Below are positions 1 through 8,781 of a DNA stretch of 26,025 nucleotides, in pieces. The stretch's first letter is position 1, and each line of letters begins with the position of its first letter. The notes below the pieces were generated by a model that saw nothing but the letters and a program-made list of their open reading frames with translations, did not search any database and was not told where the DNA came from. Source of the DNA: Priapulus caudatus (Eukaryota > Priapulida > Priapulimorpha > Priapulimorphida > Priapulidae); NCBI RefSeq assembly GCF_000485595.1, contig NW_014577062.1, forward strand, positions 1,463,197 to 1,489,221, read 5' to 3'. The position numbers were made by a program, and so were the translations under genes.

Positions 1-885
1 TATGATTCTTATATGATTCTTTTATGATTCTTATAAAAATATTTTGTGCTAAATGAACCCCCTTGACTCTCTTTACAATATCAACATTCTTTACCAAAGG
101 GTCCCCCTTAGTCTCTACCAGGGGGAGTATAGGCCCCCTCAAAATCGTAGGCCCATGCCAACTGGCCCACCTGCCCCCCCCCCTCTGTTCTGGCCTGTAT
201 ATAGACTATTACTTACTATAGACGCTGTCTACTACTAAAATACACTCTAAAGCCTGGCGCACATTGCCGCACATTTTCCCGAACAACAAATGTTCGTCCG
301 AACAAATGTTTTTGTCTGGCAATGTGCGGGTGGACAATTGCTGAGCGCACATTGCCAAACATTTTGCAGCGAACAATCTCTTGGGGGCGTCTAGTAGCTG
401 TGTTGTAAAGAGTTACGTGATCGGCGCATGATTGGGCACAAAAATCATGTGACCGATCACATGATCAAAAATGACCGACAAACATCAAAAATAACTCAGT
501 AGATAATAGTAATTATCAGTCTTAACAAGCATTAGTAGTATAAGTTACAGTCATGCCTGCCGACGTTTTTATGCCCTACTAAGTTTTTATGGTCATCACA
601 TATTATATAACCTATTATAACCTATTATAACCAACACATGAATTTAGAATATACACAATAAAATGTGGAAAAATAAGAGTAGACTACTCACATTTCCCAG
701 CTGCTCCTTGCTCTATCAACTAGCATGCAGCTGTATACCTATACCATAGTAGAGCTAGAGTGACGCATATAATGTAAAGCAAATCCATGCGCACCGCATT
801 GTTTTTTTTGGGGGGGGGGGCATCTTTAGAGTGTCTGCAGCAAGAGTGGCAGACTTTTGATGGCAGGCATAGGCTATTCGGGGGC
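1..885. other. Gene-free stretch with simple repeats and a loose hairpin
   Basis: No open frame here looks like a gene. The first 36 bases are three near-copies of TATGATTCTT. At about 258-330 a short inverted repeat pairs CGCACATTGCC with GGCAATGTGCG around an AACAAATGTT-rich loop, and the CGCACATTGCC word recurs near 346. Positions 800-819 hold a T run followed directly by a run of ten Gs. Otherwise I see nothing. Confidence 0.5.
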
Positions 886-1168
886 GTCTGGCGGATACAT
901 GCACCCACCACTGCATTATTCTGGCAGTGGCCATTCACGATACCTGAGACTATGCCGGACATTTTCTAATGAGTGCCAGAAGGTTTCCTTTCCAGCTAAT
1001 CGAGCTCAATTTTGGGGTAACGGTTTTTTAGGTCTGGCGGATGCGCCCCACCACTCAAACATTCTGGCAGTGTCCATTCCTGATACCTGGGACCATGCCG
1101 AACATTTTCCAATAGGTTTCATGGGGTTTCCTATCCAGCTAATCTAGCTAAATTTTGGGGTGCCTTTC
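886..1168. repeat. Two-unit tandem repeat, period about 146 bp
   Basis: The word GTCTGGCGGAT starts at 886 and again at 1032. The two units then stay aligned through TTCTGGCAGTG, GATACCTG, ATGCCG, ACATTTTC, the TTTCC-CCAGCTAATC block and AATTTTGGGGT. A partial third unit (TTTCCTTTCCAGCTA) may survive near 1268-1283. The short open frames across this block are a by-product of the repeat. Confidence 0.8.
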
Positions 1169-1443
1169 AAATGACCCCACTGACCACACCCATCAGCGGC
1201 TGCCCGCCAGACTTACATTTCCTTACATGGGTATGTACACGAATCATTGCTATATGCATGAAAATTGGTTTCCTTTCCAGCTAGGCTGACCACCCTGGGC
1301 TCCCAGTCTATATATAATAGCCAATGTATAATCGGTTGATTGTGCAGATCAGCAGATTACACGCAACACGTGTTCGCTACAGGATTGTAGGTAATATATT
1401 GCTATTTTTAGTGCAAATCGCGGAACCCTCTATAGGGGCCTAC

Positions 1444-1935
1444 TGAGAACGGTCGAAGAAAATTGGCAGTCAACGGTGACCGACGCACGAGCACCATTTT
1501 CATGTACAGCTCTGGGGGAAACCCGGAGCGCGATGCTGCGAGCGAAATGAATGTTATAGATCGAATTTTACCATGCACAAGTGCTGTTGGCATGCCCTCG
1601 AACAGTTCGCACGTAAAAGAGTGACCTGTAAAAACGTATGAGAACGGCCGAAGAAAGATCTCGGCAGTTCGGTGACCGACGCACGAGCGCCATCTTCAGG
1701 TACATATAAGCATAGCGAGGAATCCAGAGAACGATGCTGCGATTAAAGTTAATATTATCAAGAGTACATAATAGAGATCTCTATTATGTACCTACTCTTA
1801 ATTGATATTATGGATGGGATTTCACCATGCACAAGTGCCGTCGGCCCGCCCGCGACCTGTTTGAACGCATGAGAACGGCCGGAGAAAATTATCTCGGTAG
1901 TCAACTGTGGCCGACGTACGAGCGCCAATGGTTGG
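1444..1935. repeat. Degenerate tandem repeat, about 180-195 bp units
   Basis: The word TGAGAACGG(T/C)CG begins at 1444, 1639 and 1870. Following landmarks repeat in order: GAAGAAA, GTGACCGACGCACGAGCGCCAT, CGATGCTGCGA, TTTNACCATGCACAAGTGC. The second unit is about 53 bp longer because a palindrome with its target duplication has inserted at 1759-1811. Unit 1 therefore shows the empty site. Confidence 0.8.
1752..1811. mobile_element. 46 bp palindromic insertion with 7 bp direct repeats
   Basis: A 28 bp perfect palindrome (1764-1791, centre AGAGATCTCT) sits inside a 46 bp segment (1759-1804) that begins CA and ends TG. It is flanked on both sides by ATATTAT (1752-1758 and 1805-1811). The neighbouring tandem unit has AATGTTATAGA at the matching place with no insert, which supports a real insertion that duplicated 7 bp. 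Confidence 0.7.
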
Positions 1936-2160
1936 CCATCGCGTACTCAGGAATAATTATTTTACCGCGGTAATTTATCCCCGGTTGATTTATGTGTAAC
2001 AAGGCCCCTGATTGGGTAAATGGGCAATAATTTTACCGCGGTTAAATTATTTCTACCGCGCTATGGGCATCCCGTGGTTGGATTGTGTTACAAGGCCCCT
2101 CGGTATAGGTGCGTAAGTGCGGTAGGTGCCTAGGTGGCCTGCGGTAGGTGCACTCTGGTG
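1936..2160. repeat. Short local duplications (TTTTACCGCGGT and ACAAGGCCCCT)
   Basis: AATAATTATTTTACCGCGGT (near 1952) recurs slightly changed near 2025. GTGTAACAAGGCCCCT (near 1995) recurs near 2084. After 2100 there are several copies of GCGGTAGGTGC-like words. This looks like decayed tandem duplication with no coding potential. Confidence 0.5.
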
Positions 2161-2267
2161 CTGAACTTCTCGCAATAAAATTGACAAGGAGGTCTAGTCC
2201 AGAAACCAGATAGTGCATCATTGGAGAAAGGCTTCTGCCACCTATATTATTATATTATATTATTTCT

Positions 2268-2315
2268 CAAGGCCTATAAATAAACACATAAAATCCTATT
2301 TATTTATAGGCCTTG
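2268..2315. repeat. 48 bp hairpin with 17 bp perfect arms
   Basis: CAAGGCCTATAAATAAA (2268-2284) is the exact reverse complement of 2299-2315, with a 14 bp loop. It begins CA and ends TG like its neighbours. The flanks (TTATTTC and TTATTTT) match at six of seven positions only if the left boundary is shifted by one base, so a target duplication is only suggested. Confidence 0.65.
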
Positions 2316-2326
2316 TTATTTTTATG

Positions 2327-2376
2327 ATTAAATATTAGAGTACCTTCATCCTCTTTATGGAGGTACTCTATTAAAT
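2327..2376. mobile_element. 36 bp hairpin flanked by ATTAAAT direct repeats
   Basis: AGAGTACCT pairs with AGGTACTCT across a short loop within 2334-2369. ATTAAAT lies immediately on both sides (2327-2333 and 2370-2376). The ends are not symmetric, because an extra ATT lies on the left, so the exact insert boundary is uncertain. Confidence 0.5.
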
Positions 2377-2411
2377 CAAACTGCATGCAGCGCCCCTTTC
2401 CCACACTCAGG

Positions 2412-2496
2412 ATAATACCAAAGATCATATTACATATGTATTTGTATGTATTTGTATATTACAGATATATACATTGTATATGATCTTTGATAATAC
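2412..2496. mobile_element. 71 bp inverted-repeat insertion with 7 bp ATAATAC repeats
   Basis: The segment 2419-2489 begins CAAAGATCATA and ends with the exact reverse complement TATGATCTTTG. ATAATAC flanks it directly on both sides (2412-2418 and 2490-2496). The interior is a TATTTGTATGTATTTGTATAT-like AT-rich spacer with no coding capacity. Confidence 0.75.
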
Positions 2497-2632
2497 GTAG
2501 AATTGTACAATAGAATACTGTAGAATACAGCTGAATTGAGCCAGAGCGAGAGCGCCATCTGTCGTGGAGTTTGATATTAAATATGACCTCGTTACGCCAT
2601 CTCTCGGTAAAAATGTCTGTTTCTAACTCTTA

Positions 2633-2691
2633 CTTCTGACCAAAGCTTTGCTTCTGACCAAAGATCGCACTATACGATCTTTGCTTCTGAC
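2633..2691. mobile_element. Two micro-palindromes separated by three CTTCTGAC repeats
   Basis: The order is CTTCTGAC (2633-2640), the 10 bp palindrome CAAAGCTTTG (2641-2650), CTTCTGAC (2651-2658), a 25 bp palindrome with 9 bp arms CAAAGATCG/CGATCTTTG (2659-2683), and CTTCTGAC (2684-2691). Both palindromes share CAAAG...CTTTG ends with the 71 bp element at 2419. Tandem duplication of one unit followed by change in one palindrome is an alternative to two insertions. Confidence 0.7.
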
Positions 2692-2791
2692 TGGACGTGC
2701 TGTGCTGGACCAGAGATACTAGCCCCAGTCCCCAGGCACTGACGGTTCCAAGCGGCAAACCGTGAGTTAGCAATCCTATTGGGTTAGTATT

Positions 2792-2897
2792 TATGGCTGG
2801 ACCTAGCTCTAGTACGTACATTGACTGCCGCAGGCAGCCCTGCTTCCATGCGGCAGTGAATGTACGCGGGCTATAGTAATAGAGCTATGGCTGGACC
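2792..2897. mobile_element. Foldback element, TAGCTCTA type, with about 10-12 bp direct repeats
   Basis: TATGGCTGGACC occurs at 2792-2803 and 2886-2897. Between them, TAGCTCTAGTACGTACATTGACTGCCGCA faces its approximate reverse complement TGCGGCAGTGAATGTACGCGGG...TAGAGCTA. The terminal TA may belong to the inverted repeat rather than the target duplication, which leaves 9-10 bp. Relatives sit at 3376-3505 and near 8725-8778. Confidence 0.6.
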
Positions 2898-3177
2898 GTG
2901 ACCTTCTGTGATCATTCTGATTGCTCCAAGGCTGCACGTGCTATGCTGACAGCTGTATATTGCTTGTGTATTGCTGACAGCCAACAGACTGTACGTCCTA
3001 CTACTAGTAGTACTATCGACTCGAGTCGTGACTCGTGAGGCGCTGGGGGAGTAACAGACAGTCGGCGGAACATTCGAGAGGGCCTACCCTAACCTAGCCC
3101 GACCAGGCTGTGCGACGGATTGTCTATACATTCTATTGGTACGGGTATTCTAACCCTAGCAATACCGTTTCTTGGAG

Positions 3178-3242
3178 CTAACCCTAACCCTAACACTAAC
3201 CCTAACCCTAACCCTAACTCTAACCTTAACCCTAACCCTAAA
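3178..3242. repeat. Interstitial telomere-like CCCTAA block
   Basis: About ten units of CCCTAA, some altered (ACACTAA, CTCTAA, CTTAA), run on the plus strand. The sequence continues for thousands of bases on both sides, so this is not a chromosome end as assembled. No inverted repeat around it was found, unlike the blocks at 8400 and 25400. Confidence 0.85.
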
Positions 3243-3375
3243 CATACCTCAATTAATATAATATACCTATATATATACCTACCTTTAATATAAATTAAAA
3301 ATATAAACATAATACTAAACAACCTAAAACTACCTCGGGTACATATCTGTAGTACCTGTTACGACAACGACCCTT

Positions 3376-3505
3376 CGTGCTCTAGTACTATAGCCCGCGT
3401 ACAGTTGCCGCAGTACTAGAGCTAGTGACGGAGCTCTAGTACTACTGTACTAGCACCCGTACCGCAACCGTACGCGGGCTATAGTTACTAGAGCTAGTGA
3501 CGGTA
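3376..3505. repeat. Inverted repeat of the TAGCTCTA/CTATAGCCCGCGTAC type
   Basis: CTATAGCCCGCGTACAGTTG near 3388 faces CCGTACGCGGGCTATAG near 3468-3484. The word TAGAGCTAGTGACGG occurs twice inside and at the right end. The same arms occur at 2804-2885 and near 8735, so this is one dispersed foldback family. Flanking target duplications are not clear. Confidence 0.6.
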
Positions 3506-3734
3506 GGGCTCAAGGATAGAGATGTGCATGTCCAGTAGTGTGTGGTAGTATAGCTCGCTAGTCTACAGAACCACGTACAGCATGTGGCCTTACAACGTTC
3601 CAATAACAAAATAATTAATGGTAAATAAACACGATAATCGATATGTCGTTATGTTTACTTTATATATATGTCGAGTAATTCGACGTAAATGATTTATGCT
3701 CTTTCAACTCTCCAACACACAAGATCACCGCACG
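3506..3734. other. Nothing recognisable
   Basis: AT-rich sequence between the foldback at 3376-3505 and the composite inverted repeat, with no open frame or repeat I can support. Confidence 0.4.
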
Positions 3735-3767
3735 TATGGAAAGCATTTTGTACCAAAAAGCATAAAA

Positions 3768-4262
3768 CGTAGTTTTAGACTTTTAAGGTCTTAAAACCCA
3801 GTTTTAAGGTCTAAAACTAGGTTTTAAGGTCTAAAACCTAGTTTTCAGCTCTTAAAACCTAGTTTTAAGCCATAAAACTGGGTATTTGACCTTAAATCCA
3901 GGTTTTAGACCTTAAAACCTGGTTGTCTAATACCCGGGTTTATGGCTTAAAACTAGGTTTTAAGAGCTTAAAACTAGGTTTTAAGCTCTCGAATGGGAAG
4001 CTTTTTTACCAAAAGCGTAAAACCTAGTTTTAAGCTCTTAAAACCCGGTTTTAAGCGCTTAAAACCCGGTTTTAAGGTATAAAACTAGGTTTTAAGGTCT
4101 AAAACCTGGATTTAAGCTCTTAATACCTAGTTTTAGGGTGTAAAACTTGGTTTTAAACCTTAGAACCTAGTTTTAGACCTTAAAACTGGGGTTTAAGAGC
4201 TTAAAACCTGGTTTTAGATCTTAAAACCGGGTTTTAAGAGCTTAAAACTAGGTTTTACGCTT
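3768..4262. repeat. AAAACCYRGTTTTAAG tandem array, left side
   Basis: About 24 units of roughly 20-21 bp of the form AAAACCTAGTTTTAAGCTCTT, with variants CCCGG, CTGGG and CAAGG at the centre. Each unit is itself nearly palindromic, so the array reads almost the same on both strands and could fold into many small hairpins. Units abut with no spacers. Confidence 0.85.
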
Positions 4263-4334
4263 CCCGAGGCATTTAGCTCCTGATTGGCTAGTTTGCTTAT
4301 GCTAGTTATCATCTGCGGGACTGCGCGAGTACAG

Positions 4335-5870
4335 TTTCTGCGCAGCAGAAAACGAACAAGGAGGGGAGAAGCTGGTGGAGAAGAGGAGGTAGGGGGAGAA
4401 GCTGGTGAGAAGGAGGGAAGGGGAGAGGGGCAGTAAGGAGGCGAGGAGGAGGCTGGGGAAGGCAGAGCTGGGAGCGAGAAGCTGGAGGAGGAGGGAGAAG
4501 CCTGAGTGGAGAAGGAGGAAGGAGCAGAAGCGGAGTAAGTCGGTGGTGAGAGAAGAGGAATGGGAGAAAGGAGAAGCTGTGGAGAAGGAAGAAGGGGAGA
4601 AGCTGGGAGAAGCGAGGAGGGGGAGAAGGGAGAAGCTGGTGGAGAAGCGAAGAGGGGGAGAATGGTGAGAAGAGAAGGGGAAAGAGAACTGGTGGAGAAG
4701 GAGGAGGTGTGAGAAGCTGGTGGAAAAGGAGGAGGCGGAAGAGCTGGTGCCCCCTCCTTCCCTTCCTCCTCCACCAGCTTCTTCCTTCTCCCCTTCCTCA
4801 TTCTCCACCAGCTCTCCCCCTCCTCCTTCCACCAGCTTCTCCCTTCTCCCCGTCCTTCTTCTACCAGCCAGCTCCTTTCTCCCTTCCTCCTTCTCCACCA
4901 CCTTCTCTCTTCTCCCCTTGCTCCTTCTCCACCAGCTTCTCCCTTCTCCTCCTCCTTCTCCACCAGCTTCTCCCCCTCCTCCACCAGCTTCTTCCCCTCC
5001 TCCTTCTCCACCAGCTCTCTCCCTCCTCCTTCTCCACCACCTTTTCCCTTTCTTCCCCTTCCTCCTCCACCAGCTTCTCCCCTTCCTCCTCCACCACCTC
5101 CTTTCTCCCCTTCCTCCTTCTCCACCAGCTTCTCCCCCTCCTCCGCCACCCTTTCTCCCTTCTTCCCGCTTCCTACTTCTCCACCAGCTTCTCCCCCTCC
5201 TCCTTCTCCGCCACCTTCTCCCTTCTTCCCCTTCCTCTTTCTCCACCAGCTTCTCTCCCTCCTCCTCCTCCACCAGTTTCTAACCTTCTCCCCTTCCTCA
5301 TTCTCCACCAGCTTCTCCCCTCCTCCTCTCCACCAGCTTCTCCCCTTCCTCCTTTTCACCAGCTTCTCCCTTCCTCCTTCTCCACCAGCTTCTCCCCTTC
5401 TTCCTCCACTACCTTCTCCTTCTCCCTTCCTCTCAGCCAGCTTCTCCCCCTCCTTCTCCCACAGCGTCTCCCCCTCCTTCTCCACCAGCTTCTCCTTCTC
5501 CCCTCCTCCTTTTCCACCAGCTTCTCCTTTCTCCCCTTCCTCCACCACCTCGCTTCTCCCCTTCCTCCTCCACCAAGCTCCTTTCTCCCCTCCTTCTCCC
5601 CTTCCTTCCTTGCTCCACCAGCTTCTCCCTTTCCTCCTCCACCATCTTCTCCCTTCTCCCTTCCTCTTCCACCAGCTTCTCCCCTCCTTCTCCACCAGCT
5701 TCTTCCCCTCCTTCTCCACCAGCTTCTCCCCTCCTCCACCAGCTTCTCCCCCTCCTCCACCAGCTTCTCATTTCTCCCCTTCCTCTTCTCCACCAGCTCT
5801 CCCCTCCTCCTTCTCCACGCGCTTCTCCCCTCCTCCTTCTCCACCATGCTTCTCCCCTCCTGTTCGTTTT
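4335..5870. repeat. Homopurine to homopyrimidine minisatellite with strand switch
   Basis: From about 4350 to 4740 the plus strand is almost pure G/A, built on GGAGAAGCTGGTGGAGAAG. From about 4746 to 5868 it is almost pure C/T, built on the complementary CTTCTCCACCAGCTTCTCCC. Unit length varies around 20-30 bp. Very long open frames exist in several frames on both strands (up to about 500 codons of E, G, K and W, or of P, S, F and L). They are a by-product of a stop-free low-complexity repeat and are not genes. Confidence 0.85.
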
Positions 5871-5950
5871 CCGCGCCAGGAACTGTATTGCAGTCCCGCA
5901 TAAACTAGCATAGAAACATAGCCAGCAGCAGCTGAAATAGCCTCGGGAAG

Positions 5951-6510
5951 CGTAAAACCTAGTTTTAAGCTCTTAAAACCCGGTTTTAAGCTCTTAAAAC
6001 CCGGTTTTAAGGTCTAAAACTAGGTTTTATGCTTTTTGGTACAAAATGCTTTCCATAAGCGTAAAACCTAGTTTTAAGCTCTTAAAACCCGGTTTTAAGC
6101 TCTTAAAACCCGGTTTTAAGCTCTAAACTTGGAATTAAGCTCTTAAAACCTAGTTTTAAGATCTTAAAACCAGGTTTTAAGGTCTAAAACCAAGTTTTAC
6201 GCCCTAAAACTAGGTATTAAGAGCTTAAATCCGGGTTTTAGACCTTAAAACCTGGTTTTAGGCCTGGGAAAGCGTAAAACCTAGTTTTAAGCTCTTAAAA
6301 CCCGGTTTTAAGCTCTTAAAACCCGGTTTTAAGCTCTTAAAACCCGGTTTTAAGGTCTAAACTTGGAATTAAGCTCTTAAAACCTAGTTTTACGGCGTAA
6401 TTCCTAGTTTTAGACCTTAAAACCTAGTTTTAAGATCTTAAAACCTAGTTTTAAGATCTTAAAACCAGGTTTTAAGGTCTAAAACTAGGTTTTAACATCT
6501 AAAACCCGGA
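5951..6510. repeat. AAAACCYRGTTTTAAG tandem array, right side
   Basis: About 27 units of the same ~21 bp repeat as the left array. The word GCGTAAAACCTAGTTTTAAG recurs at 5950, 6059 and 6273, suggesting a higher-order unit of about 110-215 bp. The array stops at the start of the AGCTCACC repeat at 6514. Confidence 0.85.
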
Positions 6511-6513
6511 TTT

Positions 6514-7210
6514 AGCTCACCTTGACATCGTCAAGCTGAGCTATTGTCATGGGTCGTCGTCCGTCGTCCGTCCGTCGTCCGTCCGTCCGTCGTCACATTT
6601 CGCTACGGTCAACGATAACTCAGGAACCTTTGACCCACATGTTTGAAATTGGGCTATAGTTTGTTACTGCTATGCTCCCATATTAAACGTCCTATTTTGA
6701 GCTTTCGAGCCACGGCAATTTTTTTGGCAAAAATGGAATGCCATTAGTCAGTTCAGGGTTCAACGGATTTTGCTCCATTTTTGGTACTGAATGAATAAAG
6801 GCGTAGGGGTTTGATATTTAAAAAAAAAATATGCAAATTAGGTAGGGTTGGCAATTATATAGCATATATATAGACACACAGTCTGTGGTGCCACACTCGT
6901 CTGGTAGTTTTACAAGATTCTATTGACATATCTTTAATGCAAAATTGGTATTTTCTCTCACCCGGCCGGTTAAAACGTCTATATTAGAGTAAAGTTTTAC
7001 AAAACATGTCGCGAACGCGAGCATAACCTATTTATTTCAAAAACTATTGCTACAAAGCGGGTATAGCGGCCATCTACGGTCACAAATTGTGATTATTTTG
7101 GTTTATAAATTATTATTGCGATATACAGATGGCAATTAATCGTTTCTATAATGTACGTCAATGGTTGCTCAGTTAAAAACTGACTTCTTCTTACCACTTC
7201 ATTTGTGTCC
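6514..7210. repeat. Interspersed repeat beginning AGCTCACCTTGAC hairpin, with GTCGTCC microsatellite
   Basis: The left edge is a small palindrome, AGCTCACCTTGAC...GTCAAGCTGAGCT (6514-6542), followed by a GTCGTCCGTCC-rich tract (about 6555-6593). The text after it (AACTCAGGAACCTTTGACCC and so on) has the layout of the widespread marine-invertebrate AGCTCA repeats. It shares its organisation, hairpin then GTCC tract, with the copy starting at 7217 but not its sequence. The right boundary is not clear. Confidence 0.55.
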
Positions 7211-7216
7211 TTTTTT

Positions 7217-7815
7217 AGCTCATCTGACATAGTCAGATGCAGCTTGTAGAATCGCATGATCGTCCGTGCGTCCGTGCGTCCCGTCCGTCCGTGCGTCCGT
7301 CCGTGCGTCCAGTCAACAGTTGGGCACAAATCTTAACCGCTCGACGTACGGTCAGACAATATTCGGGTCGTTGGGGGGTAATCCGAAAACGAGTTGGGAT
7401 GTCGAAGCTGGGGTCAAAGGTCAAAGGTCAAGAGGTGTAAAAGGGGGGAACATTCACTCCTAACTTAAGGTATAGGGAGGAAATGCAGAAATTGCGGCAC
7501 AAATCAAACGGCTCGCCTAGGCTCGTGATAGTCGGGTGTATAGCATCATGCAGGGAAAAGCCATCACTGTGCTGAAATTGGAGGTAACAGGGTCAAAGGT
7601 CAATGGCAAGGCCAGATTTTAGACATTTTCTGAGGACATGGTCTGACGGAGCGATTGAAAAACTTTTGTTGTTTCAGCGTGACCTAGCATTTTTATGGCT
7701 TTATGAAAGGACCATGAAATGTCCCTTCTGCTGACATGCGAAGAGTAAGTGTCGGATAACCTTTTGACCCTCAAGAGGAGGGTTAAACATGGATTTGTTG
7801 ACTGTTAACAAAGGA
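7217..7815. repeat. AGCTCATCTGAC repeat, copy 1 (truncated)
   Basis: It begins with the hairpin AGCTCATCTGACATAGTCAGATGCAGCT, then a GTCCGTGCGTCC microsatellite, then CAACAGTTGGGCACAAATCT. It matches 17716-18285 base for base over most of its length, with small indels. The match ends near ACATGGATTTGTT...ACTGTTA, so about half of the longer copies is missing. Short open frames crossing it are not conserved between copies. Confidence 0.8.
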
Positions 7816-7838
7816 GCTGAACTGCTTTTGCTATTAGA

Positions 7839-7934
7839 GCCCCTCCCCCCACCCTCCCCTCCCCACCCCTCCCCCGCCCTCATTCTCTCCCCCGCCCCTT
7901 CCCACCCTCCACCACCCTGCCCCCCCACCCTCCA
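7839..7934 (-). repeat. C-rich tract, G-rich on the minus strand
   Basis: About 95 bases of CCCTCC, CCCCACCC and CCCGCCC words lie immediately after the truncated repeat copy 1. Many runs of three or more Gs on the minus strand could form a G-quadruplex. There is no evidence of a gene. Confidence 0.6.
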
Positions 7935-8296
7935 TCTGCGATCAGTGGGCGTGTCCTAACAATGATGTGTACGAACTGCGTGTCTGCATATCTGCCGCCC
8001 TAACAAATGTGGTACTACGCACGACTGAAATTTTACGCTTTATAATCGTAGCAACAGACCTCAGATGAGCCCAGACGCTCTGCGCTCTTTGTTGTGTAGC
8101 TACAGTGTCATTGACACTTTCATTAGAGATATTAATTATTATAATAGTTATATAGAGCTAATATTAGAAAAACATTGATGAAGACTTTTGTAGTAATTAC
8201 ATATGTCATGTTTACTGTTAGTGCACAGCCACAGGCACTTGGAACGTCTGAATAACAAAAAAAGATAAATATAAAGGCAGTGGCTGGCGCTGAGAA
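7935..8296. other. Nothing recognisable
   Basis: AT-rich stretch between the C-rich tract and the foldback at 8297, with no supported gene or repeat. Confidence 0.4.
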
Positions 8297-8480
8297 GGTC
8301 TATGTCCCCCAGGGTACTGCCGGAACGTACCCTGGTACTATCTAATATGCCGGACCGTACCTCGCCTACTCCACTAACGAGTCTAGGGAGTCGCCTACTC
8401 CCTAACCCTAACCCTAACCCTAACCATATCAGATAGTTATACCAGGGTACGTTCCGGCAGTACCCTGGGGCGCATAGACC
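8297..8480. mobile_element. Foldback element with central CCCTAA telomere-like block
   Basis: The left arm GGTCTATG...CCAGGGTACTGCCGGAACGTACC (8297-8350) pairs with the right arm (8427-8480), which is nearly its exact reverse complement. Between the arms lies CTCCCTAA followed by a clean block of CCCTAA repeats at 8400-8425. Relatives without a clean block are at 8616-8721 and 11732-11938. No coding capacity. Confidence 0.75.
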
Positions 8481-8615
8481 CCCCTGCCCCCCCCTGCCCC
8501 CCCCTGGCAGTATAAAACTAAAAGGCAGTGGCTGGAGGTACGGCAGCCATATCTCCAATTAACGAGGCTGGAGGTATGGCGGGCTGTGTCAACATTAGCT
8601 CTAGTAACGCTGATA

Positions 8616-8721
8616 GGGTTTATGTCTCCCTGGGTACTGCCGGAACGTACCCTGGGTACGGTCCGGTATACCGGAACGTACCCTGGTAACTATCTGATAT
8701 GGTTCAGGGAGACATAGACCC
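8616..8721. mobile_element. Short foldback relative lacking the telomere block
   Basis: It starts GGGTTTATGTCTCCCTGGGT and ends with the complement of that end, CAGGGAGACATAGACCC. Inside are CTGCCGGAACGTACCC, GTCCGGTATACCGGAACG and ATCTGATATGG words shared with 8297-8480 and 11732-11938. It appears to be an internally rearranged member with the CCCTAA part missing. Confidence 0.7.
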
Positions 8722-8781
8722 TGGCAGCTCCAGTAACTATAGCCCGCGTGCAGTTGCCTGAGGCCTATAGTACTAGAGATA

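Larger units (their letters stand above)
3735..6510. repeat. Composite long inverted repeat (foldback-like), about 2.8 kb
   Basis: Three paired layers are visible. The outer pair is TATGGAAAGCATTTTGTACC (from 3735) against its reverse complement near 6030-6057. Next are arrays of ~21 bp AAAACC/GGTTTT units on both sides (3768-4262 and 5951-6510). The inner pair starts with CTTCCCGAGGC at 4261 against GCCTCGGGAAG near 5941-5951, followed inward by TATGCTAGTT, TGCGGGACTGC and AAAACGAACA with their complements. The core is a GA-rich minisatellite that flips to CT-rich at about 4745. The arms are unequal: about 390 bp of GA-rich sequence on the left against about 1.1 kb of CT-rich on the right. 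The organisation resembles foldback elements with tandem-repeat arms. No target duplication or transposase was found. Confidence 0.75.

Noticed and set aside
3178-3242. Chromosome end
   Set aside because: The CCCTAA block is short, degenerate and internal to the window, with ordinary sequence on both sides.
3768-4262. Regular short repeats resembling a CRISPR array
   Set aside because: Units abut without unique spacers, there are no cas genes, and the genome is animal.
4214-5908. Very long open frames (up to 501 codons) on both strands of the GA/CT-rich core
   Set aside because: They are stop-free translations of a low-complexity minisatellite, present in several frames at once, with no domain or splice structure.
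7093-7463. Open frames rich in RTDGRTDG or VRPSVRP
   Set aside because: They translate the GTCCGTGCGTCC microsatellite of the AGCTCATCTGAC repeat and are not conserved among its copies.
8148-8558. 136-codon minus-strand open frame across the foldback at 8297-8480
   Set aside because: It crosses the inverted arms and telomere block (GLGLGLGS from CCCTAA units), with no domain or splice support.
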